NCBI RefSeq assembly: GCF_024347635.1 | Contig: NZ_AP025511.1 | Coordinates: 558,001 to 622,000 of the forward strand | DNA length: 64,000 nt | Source of the DNA: Vibrio tasmaniensis | GTDB taxonomy: Bacteria > Pseudomonadota > Gammaproteobacteria > Enterobacterales > Vibrionaceae | Direction: 5' to 3' | Shown here: positions 9,048-17,065 of the stretch, one piece after another | How positions within the stretch are numbered: the first letter of the stretch is position 1 | Layout of the letters: each line of letters begins with the position of its first letter | The notes under the pieces: generated by a model | Database searches by the model: none | Told to the model about the DNA's origin: nothing | Seen by the model: the letters and a program-made list of their open reading frames with translations, nothing else | Position numbers and translations under genes: made by a program

Positions 9048-9581
9048 ATGTCAAATATTGTCTTTATCGGTGCAAGTCTAGATGGTTACATTGCAGACAA
9101 ACAAGGTGATCTAGACTGGCTACAAGCAATCCCAAACCCAGAAGGCGATGACATGGGTTACAACGCCCATACTGATCGTATTGATGCTTTGGTCATGGGC
9201 CGCAACACGATGGATATGGTGTTGAGCTTCGGCATTGATTGGCCTTACATCAAGCCTGTCTATGTATTGAGTAACACCTTGACGAAAGTACCTAAGGAAC
9301 TGGAAAGTAAAGTATTCTTGATGAAGGGCGAGCTTAAACAAATTGTCGCGGATTTGAATAAAAAGGGCCTAAAGAACCTGTACATTGATGGCGGCGTCAC
9401 CATTCAAAATTTCCTCAAAGAAGACCTGATTGATGAGCTGATCATCTCGACGATTCCTGTCGTTCTTGGTGGTGGTTCTCCGCTGTTTGGTGACTTAGTT
9501 TCTCCTCTCGACTTTACATTGAAAGGCGTCACGACATACCTTGATGAGATAGTGCAAACGCATTACTTACGTAAGCGTTAA
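9048..9581 (+). CDS. Dihydrofolate reductase-fold (RibD C-terminal-like) reductase
   Basis: A 177-residue protein. ATG 9048 is preceded by GGAG at good spacing and the product begins directly with the conserved strand MSNIVFIGASLDGYIAD. Family motifs are GYIADKQGDLDWL, DALVMGRNTMDMV, NLYIDGGVTIQNFL and ISTIPVVLGGGSPLFG. These match the RibD_C group of NADPH-dependent reductases seen beside TetR regulators. The substrate is unknown. Given the TetR operator, I infer it is induced by a small xenobiotic. Confidence 0.88.
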   Translation: MSNIVFIGASLDGYIADKQGDLDWLQAIPNPEGDDMGYNAHTDRIDALVMGRNTMDMVLSFGIDWPYIKPVYVLSNTLTKVPKELESKVFLMKGELKQIVADLNKKGLKNLYIDGGVTIQNFLKEDLIDELIISTIPVVLGGGSPLFGDLVSPLDFTLKGVTTYLDEIVQTHYLRKR

Positions 9582-9720
9582 GCTATTGTTCATATAAAGG
9601 GAATGTAACGATCAACACTGAAAACAGTGTTCACGCTGCATAACCTTTATAGTCCCTACCAAAACCTCCCCTAAAGTAGTACCATTTATCGTATCTCATT
9701 CTTAATGGTATCTGGGTCTT

Positions 9721-10218
9721 ATGAAGCTTTTAGTCGATCGCACTGGTGAACAGTTTTTAGAAATTCTGGAAGAATCGGGAGACAATCTGACGGTTCAATT
9801 CATTAGCAATGAAGGCAATCGAAAGGGAAAGCCATTCCAAGATAGCTTGAGTGGCTTGTTCCTGACAGGTTGGAAACCTCGCACGACCTCAACTGCTATC
9901 GGCCTAGAACGCTTTAAGCAAGGCAAGCTGCAAGATCCTAAAGTCAGTTTTGCGCTACACCAACTTTACCCATTGGGTCGTGATATAAAGTTAACTAGTG
10001 GGGAGATAGCGACAATAGCGAGTTACGCCAACACGCATGCCGACGGCTACTACATGTTTGTGCACCTTAACGACGAATTGAAACGCCTGAAGATGACACC
10101 GGAATGGGAGCTGCTCCCTTCTGTTGTGAGATTAGCCCTACCTTATTACCCAGCCCCAAGAAGCCAACAAGAACTCGACAACATTGATGACTTTGATGCT
10201 TGGGCGGGCGGTTTTTAG
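9721..10218 (+). CDS. Hypothetical protein, 165 aa
   Basis: Not recognised. It is a soluble protein without signal peptide or membrane segments, starting at ATG 9721 directly after a T-rich leader. Visible features are a beta-rich N-terminus (MKLLVDRTGEQFLEILEES), the segment GWKPRTTSTAIGLERFKQG, a helical middle and an acidic tail ending FDAWAGGF. Codon use and spacing look like a real gene. It stands alone between the reductase and a minus-strand acetyltransferase. Confidence 0.72.
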   Translation: MKLLVDRTGEQFLEILEESGDNLTVQFISNEGNRKGKPFQDSLSGLFLTGWKPRTTSTAIGLERFKQGKLQDPKVSFALHQLYPLGRDIKLTSGEIATIASYANTHADGYYMFVHLNDELKRLKMTPEWELLPSVVRLALPYYPAPRSQQELDNIDDFDAWAGGF

Positions 10219-10333
10219 CATTCTACTGTTTCCAGCTACCTCCCGTTGACTCGGTTTACTAGCAAGAATAGTTAAAATAAAGCCCAAAGCTGAAATGCCC
10301 CCCAATAGTTCGAGCTCTAATTAGGTTTCGACG

Positions 10334-10915
10334 CTAGTCGTTATCGATCGCTTTCAAAACCTTACATGGGTTACCCACAGCAACCACATTGGCTGGGATG
10401 TCTTTAGTTACCACACTGCCTGCGCCAATAACGCTGTTTTCGCCAATGGTGACACCGGGGCAGATGATTACACCGCCGCCAAGCCAAACATTGTTGCCGA
10501 CGTTGATCGGTGTGCCAAACTCAACGCCCTCTTCAACTCGGCCTTTCACATCAAGTGGGTGACCTGCCGTTAGAATCTGTACATTTGGCCCAAGCAGCAC
10601 ATTGTCACCAATGGTCACTTCGGCTACATCCAAAATCACGCAGTTAAAGTTAGCGTAGAAGTTCTTACCCAGCTTGATGTTTGAGCCATAGTCGCAACGA
10701 AATGGCGGTTCTAAGTGCGCATTTTCACAGCCCGGAATAAGCTCTTGCGTGGCCGCTTCCCATTCGGGTGTGTCTGGAATACTGTTATTGAGTTTTTGAA
10801 GTGTTTTCTTACACTCAATTCGCGCTGAATAAAGCTCTTTATCCCAAGCCTGATAAGGTTCGCCTGCTAGCATTTTTTGTTTTTCTGTTTTCACGTTACT
10901 TACCTGCTCTTTCAC
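10334..10915 (-). CDS. Sugar O-acetyltransferase, maltose acetyltransferase-type (left-handed beta-helix)
   Basis: A 193-residue cytosolic acetyl-CoA-dependent transferase. The N-terminal Mac domain (KMLAGEPYQAWDKELYSAR) is followed by hexapeptide repeats from about residue 70 (FRCDYGSNIKLGKNFYANFNC, VTIGDNVLLGPNVQI, then NNVWLGGGVIICPGVTIGENSVIGAGSVV). The catalytic His is in LTAGHPLD. The start is odd: GTG 10915 and GTG 10894 are each preceded by GGTAAGTAA because a 21-bp leader is duplicated, so two starts are possible; the Mac domain begins soon after the second. The sugar acceptor is not known. A second member of the family lies at 24954. Confidence 0.88.
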   Translation of the reverse strand: MKEQVSNVKTEKQKMLAGEPYQAWDKELYSARIECKKTLQKLNNSIPDTPEWEAATQELIPGCENAHLEPPFRCDYGSNIKLGKNFYANFNCVILDVAEVTIGDNVLLGPNVQILTAGHPLDVKGRVEEGVEFGTPINVGNNVWLGGGVIICPGVTIGENSVIGAGSVVTKDIPANVVAVGNPCKVLKAIDND

Positions 10916-10927
10916 ATTACTTACCTA
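10877..10927 (-). repeat. Duplicated 21-bp leader with two ribosome sites and GTG starts
   Basis: On the minus strand GGTAAGTAATGTGAAAG is followed 21 bp later by GGTAAGTAACGTGAAAA. Each copy carries an AGGTAA-type ribosome site and an in-frame GTG. The duplication adds seven residues (MKEQVSN) if the upstream start is used. Confidence 0.75.
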
Positions 10928-11184
10928 CTGGTGGTCAATTCAACGACCAAAGAACGCAATATCGCATATCTAATAAAGCGGAGTAAGCAAGGTTTGAGCA
11001 TGATTTCAGAGATGCGTAGCCCATCACTTTTTGTAGGCTAAATATGAAATTCACTCACAGTTAATTGAGCCTAGACACGCGGGAAAACTGAGTCGCGAAT
11101 CACCAAACAGTCAGTAGTTCTCGATTCAATTAGCCCCAACTAATTTAATAGGGGCATTTGCTTTCGCTGAACTAAAGTTTGTTC

Positions 11185-11715
11185 TTAATGCTGCTCAAAA
11201 TACTGATCGTGCTGTGATTTTCCAGATTGGTCTTGAGTTCCGGAGTAGAACTGTACGAGCGTTTGATCAGCAAGTGTGAGGTGAATCCAACCCTCTTTGA
11301 CTTTCAGCCAGTTGGTGCCGTTTGTCTCATAGACGATAGGAAAACTGCCCCAGCCTGACTTTGATACCTGCAGATCTTGAAAGCGATTAATCGGGGTGAG
11401 TTTATTGCTGTTGAAATCAGCACTGGAGTAAACCAACAGAGGCTTGATAGCATCGTTTGGCTTAAACGTATAACAGCTCACAGAGGCTGAAGTGCGATCA
11501 AACCACTGGTAAGGTTGTGCGCCCGTTAGATCATAGACCGTACAGTCGTTAAATTGAATGGCCCACTCTTGGTGAGCTTTAAAACCGAGGTAGCCTATTG
11601 GCTTTGATGGTTCAGGCTTCGAGTCAGCTTCTGGTTCATACACAGGTTCTGAGGTAGCACATCCCATAAGCCCAAGACTAAAAAGGAAAGTCACAGCAAG
11701 CTTCATCATTGTCAT
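11185..11715 (-). CDS. Hypothetical lipoprotein, 176 aa
   Basis: Not assigned to a family. The N-terminus MTMMKLAVTFLFSLGLMGCATS is a lipoprotein signal with lipid Cys19; translation could also start at Met3 or Met4. After a Pro/Glu-rich linker (EPVYEPEADSKPEPSKP) comes a compact domain with two cysteines and many aromatics (CTVYDLTGAQPYQWFDRTS, WLKVKEGWIHL), which resembles an SH3-like fold by its ending but is not proven. It is probably anchored to the inner leaflet of the outer membrane. It is a single gene on the minus strand. Confidence 0.72.
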   Translation of the reverse strand: MTMMKLAVTFLFSLGLMGCATSEPVYEPEADSKPEPSKPIGYLGFKAHQEWAIQFNDCTVYDLTGAQPYQWFDRTSASVSCYTFKPNDAIKPLLVYSSADFNSNKLTPINRFQDLQVSKSGWGSFPIVYETNGTNWLKVKEGWIHLTLADQTLVQFYSGTQDQSGKSQHDQYFEQH

Positions 11716-11760
11716 ACCTCAGTTCCGTTTGTAGATGAGTAACTCAATTAAGTCTCTACA

Positions 11761-12150
11761 TTAAACGGTAAGTTCCAAGCGATTACCATCAGGATCGATC
11801 ACACAGCTCTCATAATAGCCATCGCCTGTTCTTCTTGGGCCATCTAATCGCTCATAACCGTCTTCGACCAAGCGTTGAGTCAGTTGATCGACTGCTTGTT
11901 CCGACCCTAATGAAATAGCCATATGAATGAAGCCAGTGAACTGGTCATAGATATCGTCTTTCGATTCAGGAACCGAGTCCATTTCCATTATTTCTAATCG
12001 GCTACCACTCTCAAAAGACAAGAAGTAAGAAGAGAAACCTTTGGTTGGATTATGATATTTCTGGTTAGACGTCGCGCCAAAGTAATCTTCATAAAAGCGT
12101 TTAAGTGTTTCAAGTTGTTTGGTCCAAATCGCGATATGTTCAATCTTCAT
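11761..12150 (-). CDS. Glyoxalase/bleomycin-resistance (VOC) family protein
   Basis: A 129-residue single-domain VOC protein. I start at ATG 12150, which has AGGTGA five bases upstream; a GTG at 12159 adds three residues. The beta-alpha-beta-beta-beta modules are visible: KIEHIAIWTKQLETLKRFYEDYFGA, and later GFIHMAISLGSEQAVDQL with CVIDPDGNRLEL. Candidate metal ligands are His in the first strand (EHIAIW), Glu in RLEIME, His in GFIHMAI and Glu in RLELTV. The substrate is unknown; members include lyases, dioxygenases and drug-binding proteins. Confidence 0.88.
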   Translation of the reverse strand: MKIEHIAIWTKQLETLKRFYEDYFGATSNQKYHNPTKGFSSYFLSFESGSRLEIMEMDSVPESKDDIYDQFTGFIHMAISLGSEQAVDQLTQRLVEDGYERLDGPRRTGDGYYESCVIDPDGNRLELTV

Positions 12151-12358
12151 TTTAATCACCTAATGTTTACGTATGAGACTAGATTACTCGCCAAACAAGG
12201 AAGGATAAACAGAACATAATTCATCAAAAGTGTTCCTGTTTAATGGTTATTTTCGCTATCAAAATACCAACATTAGTAGCACAGTATTAACATCTAAATT
12301 TGTGCAATACATAGCTTTGATCCATAGTTGGTGTTTTACACAATCTGAGATTCAAACT

Positions 12359-13258
12359 GTGAGCTTTTTAAAACTGATACTACTTGCGGCTATATGGGGA
12401 GGCTCGTTTCTTTTCATGAGAATGGCGGCTAATCCATTAGGGCCCGCAGTCTTGATTGAGGCCCGAGTTCTGTTCGCAGCACTGACTCTGCTTTTAGTTT
12501 CTTTCTATTTAAAAAAGAAGATCTCTTTTCATGAGCACGCGAAACACTTCTTCATTCTCGGGCTGTTTAACACCACACTTCCTTTTTTGCTTTTCGCTTA
12601 TTCGGCTCAAACACTGAACGCCTCGACACTCGCCATCTTAAACTCTACCGCGCCAATATGGGCGGCAATCATTGGTGCGATATGGACCAAAACAGCACTT
12701 GAGGCGAAAGTTCTATTAGGACTTGGGATTGGGGTAGCGGGAGTTGGCGTGTTAGTCGGTTGGGATGCAATGAACATTGGCCGTGAGGCTATGCTTCCTA
12801 TCTTTGCAGCAGTGATGGCGGCCTTTAGCTACGGAATAGCGTCAAACTATACGAAACAAGCCCCTAAAGTTGAGGCATTCAACAATGCTCATGGCAGCAT
12901 GTGGGCTGCGGTGTTGCTGGTTTTACCATTTGTATTCTTTATTCCGATGAGAGAAACACCCGACATTACGATCACTACATCAGTTATCTTATTAGGCGCG
13001 GTATGTACTGGGTTAGCGTATCTACTTTACTTCAATCTAGTCTCTGAACTCGGCGCACCTTCAGCCCTGTCCGTGACCTTCATCATTCCGGTATTTGGTA
13101 TTCTCTGGGGTAACTTATTCTTAGATGAAGCAATTGGCATCAATACGATTACTGGTTCAATTCTGGTTATCACTGGCACCATGTTAGTGACAGGTATGAC
13201 ACCTTCTAAGATGATAGAGAGTGCGAAGCAAAAACGAGCGGCGAGAGGAGCTCGTTAA
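12359..13258 (+). CDS. EamA/DMT-family transporter
   Basis: An inner-membrane protein of about 299 residues with ten predicted helices in two EamA repeats. The first repeat starts LKLILLAAIWGGSFLFMRMA and contains NTTLPFLLFAYSAQTLNASTLAILNSTAPIWAAIIG. The second contains LLGAVCTGLAYLLYFNLVSELGAPSALSVTFIIPVFGILWG. I place the start at GTG 12359 because the open frame to 12230 adds a non-membrane leader; the start is uncertain. The family exports amino acids or other metabolites; the substrate cannot be read. The C-terminus is strongly basic (KQKRAARGAR). Confidence 0.85.
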   Translation: MSFLKLILLAAIWGGSFLFMRMAANPLGPAVLIEARVLFAALTLLLVSFYLKKKISFHEHAKHFFILGLFNTTLPFLLFAYSAQTLNASTLAILNSTAPIWAAIIGAIWTKTALEAKVLLGLGIGVAGVGVLVGWDAMNIGREAMLPIFAAVMAAFSYGIASNYTKQAPKVEAFNNAHGSMWAAVLLVLPFVFFIPMRETPDITITTSVILLGAVCTGLAYLLYFNLVSELGAPSALSVTFIIPVFGILWGNLFLDEAIGINTITGSILVITGTMLVTGMTPSKMIESAKQKRAARGAR

Positions 13259-13650
13259 TCAGCTCCCAATAGGCCTTAGCAGATCAGAAATGAACACTTA
13301 AAAATCTTAACCGTACTTATTTGAACGACGTCAGAACGCTAATTAGATGACGATTTAACCAATAGAAACCGTTGGTCTGCCATATATTGCTGCATGGGCA
13401 AAGCCTCCACTTCAACTAACAAATTTAGTTGAAGTGGAGGCTTTTTAATATGAGTGGTATTCGATAGCAAATAATCTTAGCAACCCCTGAAAAACAGTAC
13501 TCTGCTTTTTAAACCAGACCTTTGTTTCACGGTTTCTCAATAGCAATACACATCCGTACTTTCCATATCTCAGCATGTGAAGTAGTAGAAACTTTGTGCA
13601 ATGAAACTTTGTTATAAAAGTTATCCGGACTCTTTATTCAAGGAAGGAAG
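13259..13650. other. Gene-less stretch with an isolated strong hairpin
   Basis: I see no convincing coding frame. The stretch holds the long hairpin at 13401-13443 and the promoter and AAGGAAG ribosome site of the following SDR gene. Confidence 0.6.
13401..13447 (+). terminator. Perfect 19-bp stem hairpin with T-run
   Basis: The arms 13401-13419 and 13425-13443 (core CCTCCACTTCAAC) pair without mismatch around a 5-base loop and are followed by a short T-run. It acts as a strong terminator, but it lies about 145 bp past the EamA stop, so it may end the EamA transcript or a small unannotated RNA. Confidence 0.85.
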
Positions 13651-14460
13651 ATGCGAAAAAAGATCATGATTACAGGTGCGACAGATGGTATCGGTTTAGA
13701 GACCGCGAAAATGTTAGCCCAACAAGGGCATCACATCCTTATCCATGGACGTAACCCAACCAAACTCAGCAAAGTAGAAGCCGGCCTTTCTCGATTATCC
13801 AAGGATGCGATTATCGAAAGTTATGTTGCCGATCTCTCTTCTCTTTCTGAAGTTGAAGCGCTCGCCAACCAAATAAAGTCGAAGCATGAACAGCTCGACG
13901 TACTCATTAACAACGCCGGCGTCTACAAAGTTTCCGAGATCACTACCAAAGACAATCTCGATGTCCGATTTAGCGTCAACACCATTGCCCCTTATTTACT
14001 GACTCAAAAGCTGCTACCACTTTTTGATGCCAACGGTCGCATCGTCAATCTATCTTCAGCTGCTCAGTCATCGGTCGATCTCGAGGCGCTTGTCAGCCCA
14101 AATCCTGACGCTTTAGATGGCCCCATCTACGCACAAAGTAAGTTGGCGTTAACTATGTGGTCAATCCATCTTGCGCACCAATTAGGAGATCAAGGGCCCC
14201 TAATCATTCCCGTTAATCCAGCCTCATTTCTTGGCAGTAAATTGGTTAAAGATGCGTATGGTTTGGAAGGCAATGACTTGGGAATAGGCGCTGATATCTT
14301 GTGCCGAGCGGCACTATCGGAAGAGTTTTCTAACGCTTCTGGGAAATATTTTGATAATGACTCCGGGCTATTTAAAGATCCCCATGCCGATGCATTAAAT
14401 TCGGATAAAAATCAGAAACTGGTGACGACTCTCGACCAGTTGCTTACAGATAAGCTTTAG
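13651..14460 (+). CDS. Short-chain dehydrogenase/reductase (SDR)
   Basis: A 269-residue NAD(P)-dependent oxidoreductase. The nucleotide motif TGATDGIG lies at about residues 8-15. HGRNPTKL after strand 2 suggests NADP preference, and NNAGVY is the family's NNAG motif. The catalytic residues are Ser in NLSSAAQSSVD and the YAQSK motif (Tyr and Lys). The start ATG 13651 is preceded by AAGGAAG. It is followed by a decayed coding remnant (around 14490-14628). The substrate is unknown. Confidence 0.9.
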   Translation: MRKKIMITGATDGIGLETAKMLAQQGHHILIHGRNPTKLSKVEAGLSRLSKDAIIESYVADLSSLSEVEALANQIKSKHEQLDVLINNAGVYKVSEITTKDNLDVRFSVNTIAPYLLTQKLLPLFDANGRIVNLSSAAQSSVDLEALVSPNPDALDGPIYAQSKLALTMWSIHLAHQLGDQGPLIIPVNPASFLGSKLVKDAYGLEGNDLGIGADILCRAALSEEFSNASGKYFDNDSGLFKDPHADALNSDKNQKLVTTLDQLLTDKL

Positions 14461-14489
14461 TTAAAAACTCGACTCTCCCTAGCCAGATA

Positions 14490-14628
14490 CAATGAGTGCT
14501 CCGTATATAGGGCATTCCACAACCCAAAGTTGTCTGATGTGGTTACGACCAAACTCCAGCAATATTTAGATATAATTGAATTGGTTCATCCACCCGACAA
14601 GTTAACTGGTGTTAGCGAAAGGAAGACA
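14490..14628 (+). pseudogene. Degenerate coding remnant sharing a peptide with 16930-17055
   Basis: One reading frame gives YRAFHNPKLSDVVTTKLQ and continues openly without a start. The piece KLSDVVTTKLQQYLD resembles RLSDMVAAELQQLFR encoded at about 17007-17055, and the DNA is similar over about 45 bp. I infer two leftovers of related genes, possibly the C-terminal end of a regulator; the family is not certain. Confidence 0.4.
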
Positions 14629-15330
14629 TTACGCATACTTGATGAAAGCTTGGCTTAACCGCTGAAAGAGTGAATCTACGTTGGGAAGGCTCGTCAAGTG
14701 CGCGGACAACAGTGTATGAACCTGCGCATCCACCACGGTCGGGTTATCGCAAATTTGATTATAAAAATTCACAGGCGCAACGATGTTCTCTAGGTCGGCA
14801 TCTAACAAGATACAAGCTTGCGAAAGTACAATTTGGCCGCCCCCTTGTTTAAGCAATACACGCTGCGCAGTACCCACTATTTTTTGTTTATTGATATTGA
14901 GGTTGTAGTCACCATCACAATAAGATCCGGGGGTTGCGTGTACATCCACATCGATGCCCAGTTCTTTAAAAAACAGGGTTAATACATCGCATAAATGTCG
15001 ATACGCTTTTTGGATGTTGTAGGCTTCATCGCGAGGCCAATGGTAAATGTGCGATAGGTTAATGATCCCCGGCAGTTGGGGAACGGGAGCGCCACCTGTT
15101 TTTCGCGAGGTGAGTTGCCAGCCTTGTGCCGCAAGTTGCTTTCTAGACTCTAACGTCACTGGCCACTTTTTACCTGCAGGCAAAACGAGTGTCGGTGTTT
15201 TTGCTTGCCAGAGCATTAAGGCTTGTCCAATCTCACCGGCCTGTATTTGCTGCAATAACTCATCTTCTTTTTCAAACGCACGATCAACATCAATGTGCGG
15301 GTAACGTACGAGTTTATTGGTTAACTTCAA
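14629..15330 (-). CDS. Lipoate-protein ligase A-like protein (BPL/LPL domain)
   Basis: A 233-residue protein with the lipoate/biotin ligase catalytic fold. The start is TTG 15330, preceded by GAGGAAAG. Visible blocks are ALMLWQAKTPTLVLPAGK, the lipoyl-site RKTGGAPVPQLPG (equivalent of RRxxGG), GSYCDGDYNLNINKQKIVGTAQRVL with the conserved Lys before VGTAQ, and GQIVLSQACILL. Length and motifs fit scavenging ligases or LipM-like acyl transferases that attach lipoate or octanoate to E2 subunits. It lacks a long C-terminal domain, so it may be a transferase rather than a full LplA. Confidence 0.82.
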   Translation of the reverse strand: MKLTNKLVRYPHIDVDRAFEKEDELLQQIQAGEIGQALMLWQAKTPTLVLPAGKKWPVTLESRKQLAAQGWQLTSRKTGGAPVPQLPGIINLSHIYHWPRDEAYNIQKAYRHLCDVLTLFFKELGIDVDVHATPGSYCDGDYNLNINKQKIVGTAQRVLLKQGGGQIVLSQACILLDADLENIVAPVNFYNQICDNPTVVDAQVHTLLSAHLTSLPNVDSLFQRLSQAFIKYA

Positions 15331-15402
15331 AGCACTTTCCTCTACAGATTGTGGTGACCTAATATTTAGCGTTCTGGGATGGTTGATTATAGATAGGGCT
15401 AG

Positions 15403-15750
15403 TTATCCCCAAAAACTTCCGTACACATCCGCATTTAGAACCTCAAAAAACGCCTCAAGGCTCTTCACCTCTGCTGTCGGTTCGTAAATGTGCCATTTTA
15501 AATCAGATTTCATCCAATAGATTGCCCACTCATTACGTGATTTGTAGTACTTCACTTTGGCTATAGGACTTTCCATTTTTTCACTTGGGTCGTTCCATTT
15601 CGGGCGAACTTCGAATATTTCTATTGCTTGCCCATTCACTCGATATCCTAAATCTAACTGGTCCCTAATTTCTACAGGTGGTCGACGAGAGTCCAGATAG
15701 ATCTCAACTGTTTTTTCATATCGTTTTTGTTCGATTTCAGAGAATGCCAT
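15403..15750 (-). CDS. DUF3024 domain protein
   Basis: A 115-residue protein with no signal or membrane segment. It matches the DUF3024 pattern: FSEIEQKRYEKTVEIYLDSRRPP, GYRVNGQAIEIFEVRPKWNDPSEK, then IAKVKYYKSRNEWAIYWMKSDLKWHIYEP. The function is unknown. It sits between the ligase-like gene and a HEPN-type gene on the same strand, near an IS110 remnant, a setting common for this family in accessory regions. Confidence 0.85.
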   Translation of the reverse strand: MAFSEIEQKRYEKTVEIYLDSRRPPVEIRDQLDLGYRVNGQAIEIFEVRPKWNDPSEKMESPIAKVKYYKSRNEWAIYWMKSDLKWHIYEPTAEVKSLEAFFEVLNADVYGSFWG

Positions 15751-15812
15751 ATCAGTTACCTAAGCTATTAATCAACTTCAGTTTACGACGTAAAAGTAGT
15801 CGTACGCATTTG

Positions 15813-16640
15813 TTATATTTTTGATTCGTACATCATTTTAGCCTGGACAGCTTTGTCTAATCGGCGATGGACCAAAGAGACCATAGAAAGGATATCTAAT
15901 GCATCAATTTCCTCTATAGTCCAAGTGATTTTTGGTGCATGGGCTGTAGTATTACGAAATGTACCAAATAGCCCTTTTAGTAAATTCATAAAGCCTTTTT
16001 GTTCACTTTTCTCGCTTTCACTAACTAAAGAGTTTAATGCTAAATGCGGTACTTGCTTAAAAGAAAAAGCCTCATCAACCAACGCTGAACCATCAGAAGT
16101 TAAACCTGTTTTATTTCTGATTTTATCAGCTACACTTTTAGTCGCCTCGAATACAGCATGAAAGTAATTATCTACAACTAATTCTTCTTTACAGTATTTC
16201 AGAACATCGGGATGGACATTACGAGAGACTAAATGATCCTTTAATTTATAAGCCCTTGCGGCAGCTTCACTGATCGTATTCGATTTAGTTACTGTGCCTA
16301 ACTTTCCATTTTCGCCAATATTGAAACCAGCAAAACTGAGAATCTGGTTTAATTGGAACCGAGTATCATTAAACCATTCTAAATTATTGTAATGACGAGC
16401 CGGATTAATCGCATTTTGGATAAAAGCCAAAACATTGTTAGCGCACCCGTCAATCATTTGTTTATTTGCTAATGCTGAGTTCAACCTTTTCCATTTGGTA
16501 TTAGCTGAATCAATATCTTCAATACCAGATTCGTAAAGTAACTTTCCTATTTCTGTTCCAGTAAAACCACTAGAAGTATCACCAAGTAATCGGCAAATAG
16601 ATTCCACCACACTAAAATCTAAACTTTCTACTCTTGCCAT
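15813..16640 (-). CDS. TIGR02391-type HEPN protein (abortive-infection-like)
   Basis: A protein of about 275 residues. I start at ATG 16640, with AAGG nine bases upstream. The N-terminal half is helical (FTGTEIGKLLYESGIEDID), and the C-terminal half carries the TIGR02391 HEPN-like domain: HPDVLKYCKEEL, NYFHAVFEATKSVADKIRNKTGL, then FRNTTAHAP, where Arg229-Asn230-x3-His234 gives the R-N-x3-H motif of HEPN RNases. LDILSMVSLVHRRLD ends the domain. Such proteins occur in phage-defence islands and the domain is thought to cleave RNA. No cognate partner gene is visible. It is AT-rich compared with neighbours, suggesting acquisition. Confidence 0.8.
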   Translation of the reverse strand: MARVESLDFSVVESICRLLGDTSSGFTGTEIGKLLYESGIEDIDSANTKWKRLNSALANKQMIDGCANNVLAFIQNAINPARHYNNLEWFNDTRFQLNQILSFAGFNIGENGKLGTVTKSNTISEAAARAYKLKDHLVSRNVHPDVLKYCKEELVVDNYFHAVFEATKSVADKIRNKTGLTSDGSALVDEAFSFKQVPHLALNSLVSESEKSEQKGFMNLLKGLFGTFRNTTAHAPKITWTIEEIDALDILSMVSLVHRRLDKAVQAKMMYESKI

Positions 16641-16731
16641 AAATAACCTTAAAAAATATAACGAATGACACGGATTCCCCCTCCCGAGGATCTGCCACAC
16701 TTATGTGGTACTTAAATGCATCGGAGGCACC

Positions 16732-16932
16732 ATGCCTGATTATTCTTATTTCTGCGGTATCGCCCGAGCTAAGAACCACTTTAGCCTTCATGCCATAGAC
16801 CAAAACGGTAAAGTCTTACTTCATAAGTCGGTAACTCGCTCTAAACTGCTGACTACAATAGCAAATATGCCACTCATGCGTATAGATATTGATGCGTGTG
16901 GTAGTGCACATTATTGTCAAAGAGCGATCTAA
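16732..16932 (+). pseudogene. IS110-family transposase remnant (N-terminal)
   Basis: The frame MPDYSYFCGIARAKNHFSLH with DQNGKVLLHKSVTRSKLL and ANMPLMRIDIDACGSAHY is the N-terminal DEDD RuvC-like part of an IS110 transposase. It stops at 16932, far short of the normal 330-400 residues. The first acidic residue (GIDxAK in active enzymes) is changed to GIARAK, so it is inactive. Flanking sequence shows no C-terminal IS116/IS110/IS902 domain. Confidence 0.78.
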
Positions 16933-17055
16933 ATTATGCCGTGGCTATCTCTAAAACAGTCCGACACCTTTTCTCGCTAACACAGGGTATTGATGGCTTC
17001 TGTCTGACAAGGTTGTCTGATATGGTGGCGGCAGAACTTCAGCAATTGTTTAGAT
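16933..17055 (+). pseudogene. Coding remnant, C-terminal end of an unknown gene
   Basis: An open frame ending at TAG 17053-17055 gives DGFCLTRLSDMVAAELQQLF and has no plausible start. It resembles the remnant at 14490-14628. It abuts the IS110 remnant, as if two broken genes were joined here. Confidence 0.38.
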
Positions 17056-17065
17056 AGTATTGAAT

